The notes under the pieces were generated by a model. The model did no database searches and had not been told where the DNA came from. It saw only the letters and a list, made by a program, of their open reading frames with translations. From assembly GCA_003155655.1 (NCBI GenBank), contig PMDS01000099.1, positions 97,865 through 161,864 of the forward strand: DNA of 64,000 nucleotides. The letters are read 5' to 3'. Positions 63,306 to 64,000 of the stretch are shown here, in pieces (positions within the stretch are counted from its first letter, which is position 1; each line of letters starts with the position of its first letter). Position numbers and translations under genes: made by a program. The DNA comes from Melioribacter sp. Its GTDB lineage: Bacteria; Bacteroidota; Ignavibacteria; Ignavibacteriales; Melioribacteraceae.

Positions 63306-63800
63306 TCAAAAATAATATCTAACACCTATAGCCGAATCTATTGCAAATCCAGGTCCAGCAGTAAACTGGAGCGATGGAACAAATTCAATAAACATATCAA
63401 TCGAAGTTTCCCTTGGCATCCATGCAAGACCAAGAACGAAACGAACAGCAAAAGAGTTGTAGTATCCACCGCCGCTATTAAAGCGTGCACCAATACCATA
63501 ATAAATTGGGTATTGTCCAGTTGAACCGACTGCATCAAATACATGTAAGAGATAGTCGAAATGAAAGTGAATGCGGCTGCCCCCTTCATAATTAATATCG
63601 TGCGTCGCAATACGATCGCCACCTATAGACCAACCAACACCAAGGTCGAATGCTGTAGTTTGAGATATCCATGATTTTGCATTTATACCTGTTGGCTCGC
63701 CAATGGATGCACCCAGTCCAAATGAACGCTGCTGAGCCAAAGAATCTTTAGATAAATTTAACATAGAAAATGCTATTATAAATAACAGGAGCTGTTTCAA
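63306..63800 (-). CDS. Outer-membrane beta-barrel-like protein
   Basis: 164 residues. A signal peptide (MKQLLLFIIAFSMLNLSKDSLAQQ) is followed by alternating hydrophobic strands with glycine turns (SFGLGASIGEPTGINAKSWI, YYGIGARFNSGG, FAVRFVLGLAW) and a final GVRYYF; the terminal phenylalanine is the usual recognition end of outer-membrane barrels. Small barrel of about eight strands; function unknown. Confidence 0.75.
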   Translation of the reverse strand: MKQLLLFIIAFSMLNLSKDSLAQQRSFGLGASIGEPTGINAKSWISQTTAFDLGVGWSIGGDRIATHDINYEGGSRIHFHFDYLLHVFDAVGSTGQYPIYYGIGARFNSGGGYYNSFAVRFVLGLAWMPRETSIDMFIEFVPSLQFTAGPGFAIDSAIGVRYYF

Positions 63801-64000
63801 ATAAATTTTCCTTAAGATTTTGTTTTAGCATTCTTTTTTTACTACCGCAATCAAGATGCAACTAATTAGGAAGTAGATTCAATCGGTCAAAGGGATGAAA
63901 AAAGGACTACATCTTTTGGGTGAATATCTGCTCGTTTTTAATGAGATAATGAATACACTTTTGTAACTATTTTGTTAAATTAAAATATTAATGAGAATCT
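63801..64000 (+). other. Gene-free end of window
   Basis: 200 AT-rich bases beyond the start of the outer-membrane protein gene. No gene or structure stands out; it probably holds that gene's promoter. Confidence 0.35.

Overview
The window looks like part of an AT-rich chromosome from a member of the Ignavibacteria or a close Bacteroidota/Chlorobi-group relative. Evidence: secreted proteins ending in a type IX secretion (T9SS) sorting domain with the NYPNPFNPST motif, a BshC bacillithiol enzyme, a one-piece hybrid two-component sensor with an AraC output, at least one promoter of the Bacteroidota form (TTTG, 19 bases, TAnnTTTG), and many FG-GAP, SBBP and propeller proteins. I saw no rRNA, tRNA or CRISPR array.

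Layout. 0-12 kb: housekeeping and envelope genes (pgk, gap, a Crp/Fnr regulator, a PHP phosphoesterase, a membrane glycosyltransferase-like protein, a PorZ-like propeller protein, an ABC-F ATPase, bshC). 12-23 kb: an accessory island with a HEPT/MNT toxin-antitoxin pair, a GNAT acetyltransferase between short direct repeats, a HigB/HigA-ImmA type pair with a recognisable promoter and operator, and a tightly coupled operon hsdM-hsdS-AAA ATPase-HNH nuclease with no hsdR. Palindromic intergenic repeats sit between these modules. 23-28 kb: a compact minus-strand run ymdB-folD-deoC-hicB-like-trmH-aroA. 28-31 kb: a membrane protein and a secreted alpha/beta hydrolase.

31-44 kb is a block of six secreted repeat proteins on the minus strand behind a TPR-containing hybrid sensor kinase. 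Only two of the six keep an intact T9SS sorting domain. The others are followed by broken remnants of one, and one is an in-frame fusion of two unrelated proteins through the sorting domain. A 21-bp-period direct repeat between the sensor and this block is a candidate operator.

44-49 kb holds a DNA-damage-type polymerase locus in an unusual form: the alpha-subunit (DnaE-like) gene is in two halves on opposite strands with dinB between them, so that inverting one 2.9 kb segment would restore dinB-dnaE. Related inverted repeats flank the locus. 49-54.5 kb has a DUF72 protein carrying an in-frame repeat insertion, a three-gene GAF histidine kinase/receiver/membrane protein operon, and a decayed integrase fragment. 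54.7-64 kb has a candidate structured RNA, then a minus-strand series of small stress- or envelope-type genes (HEAT-repeat protein, membrane glycosyltransferase, ECF sigma factor, truncated bacterioferritin, eRF1-like protein, DUF2007, DUF4404-like, lipoprotein, zinc alcohol dehydrogenase, small membrane proteins, LuxR-type response regulator, outer-membrane protein).

Best candidates for something new: the HsdM/HsdS/AAA/HNH operon at 16.5-22.4 kb and the split, inverted dnaE with dinB at 44.3-48.9 kb.
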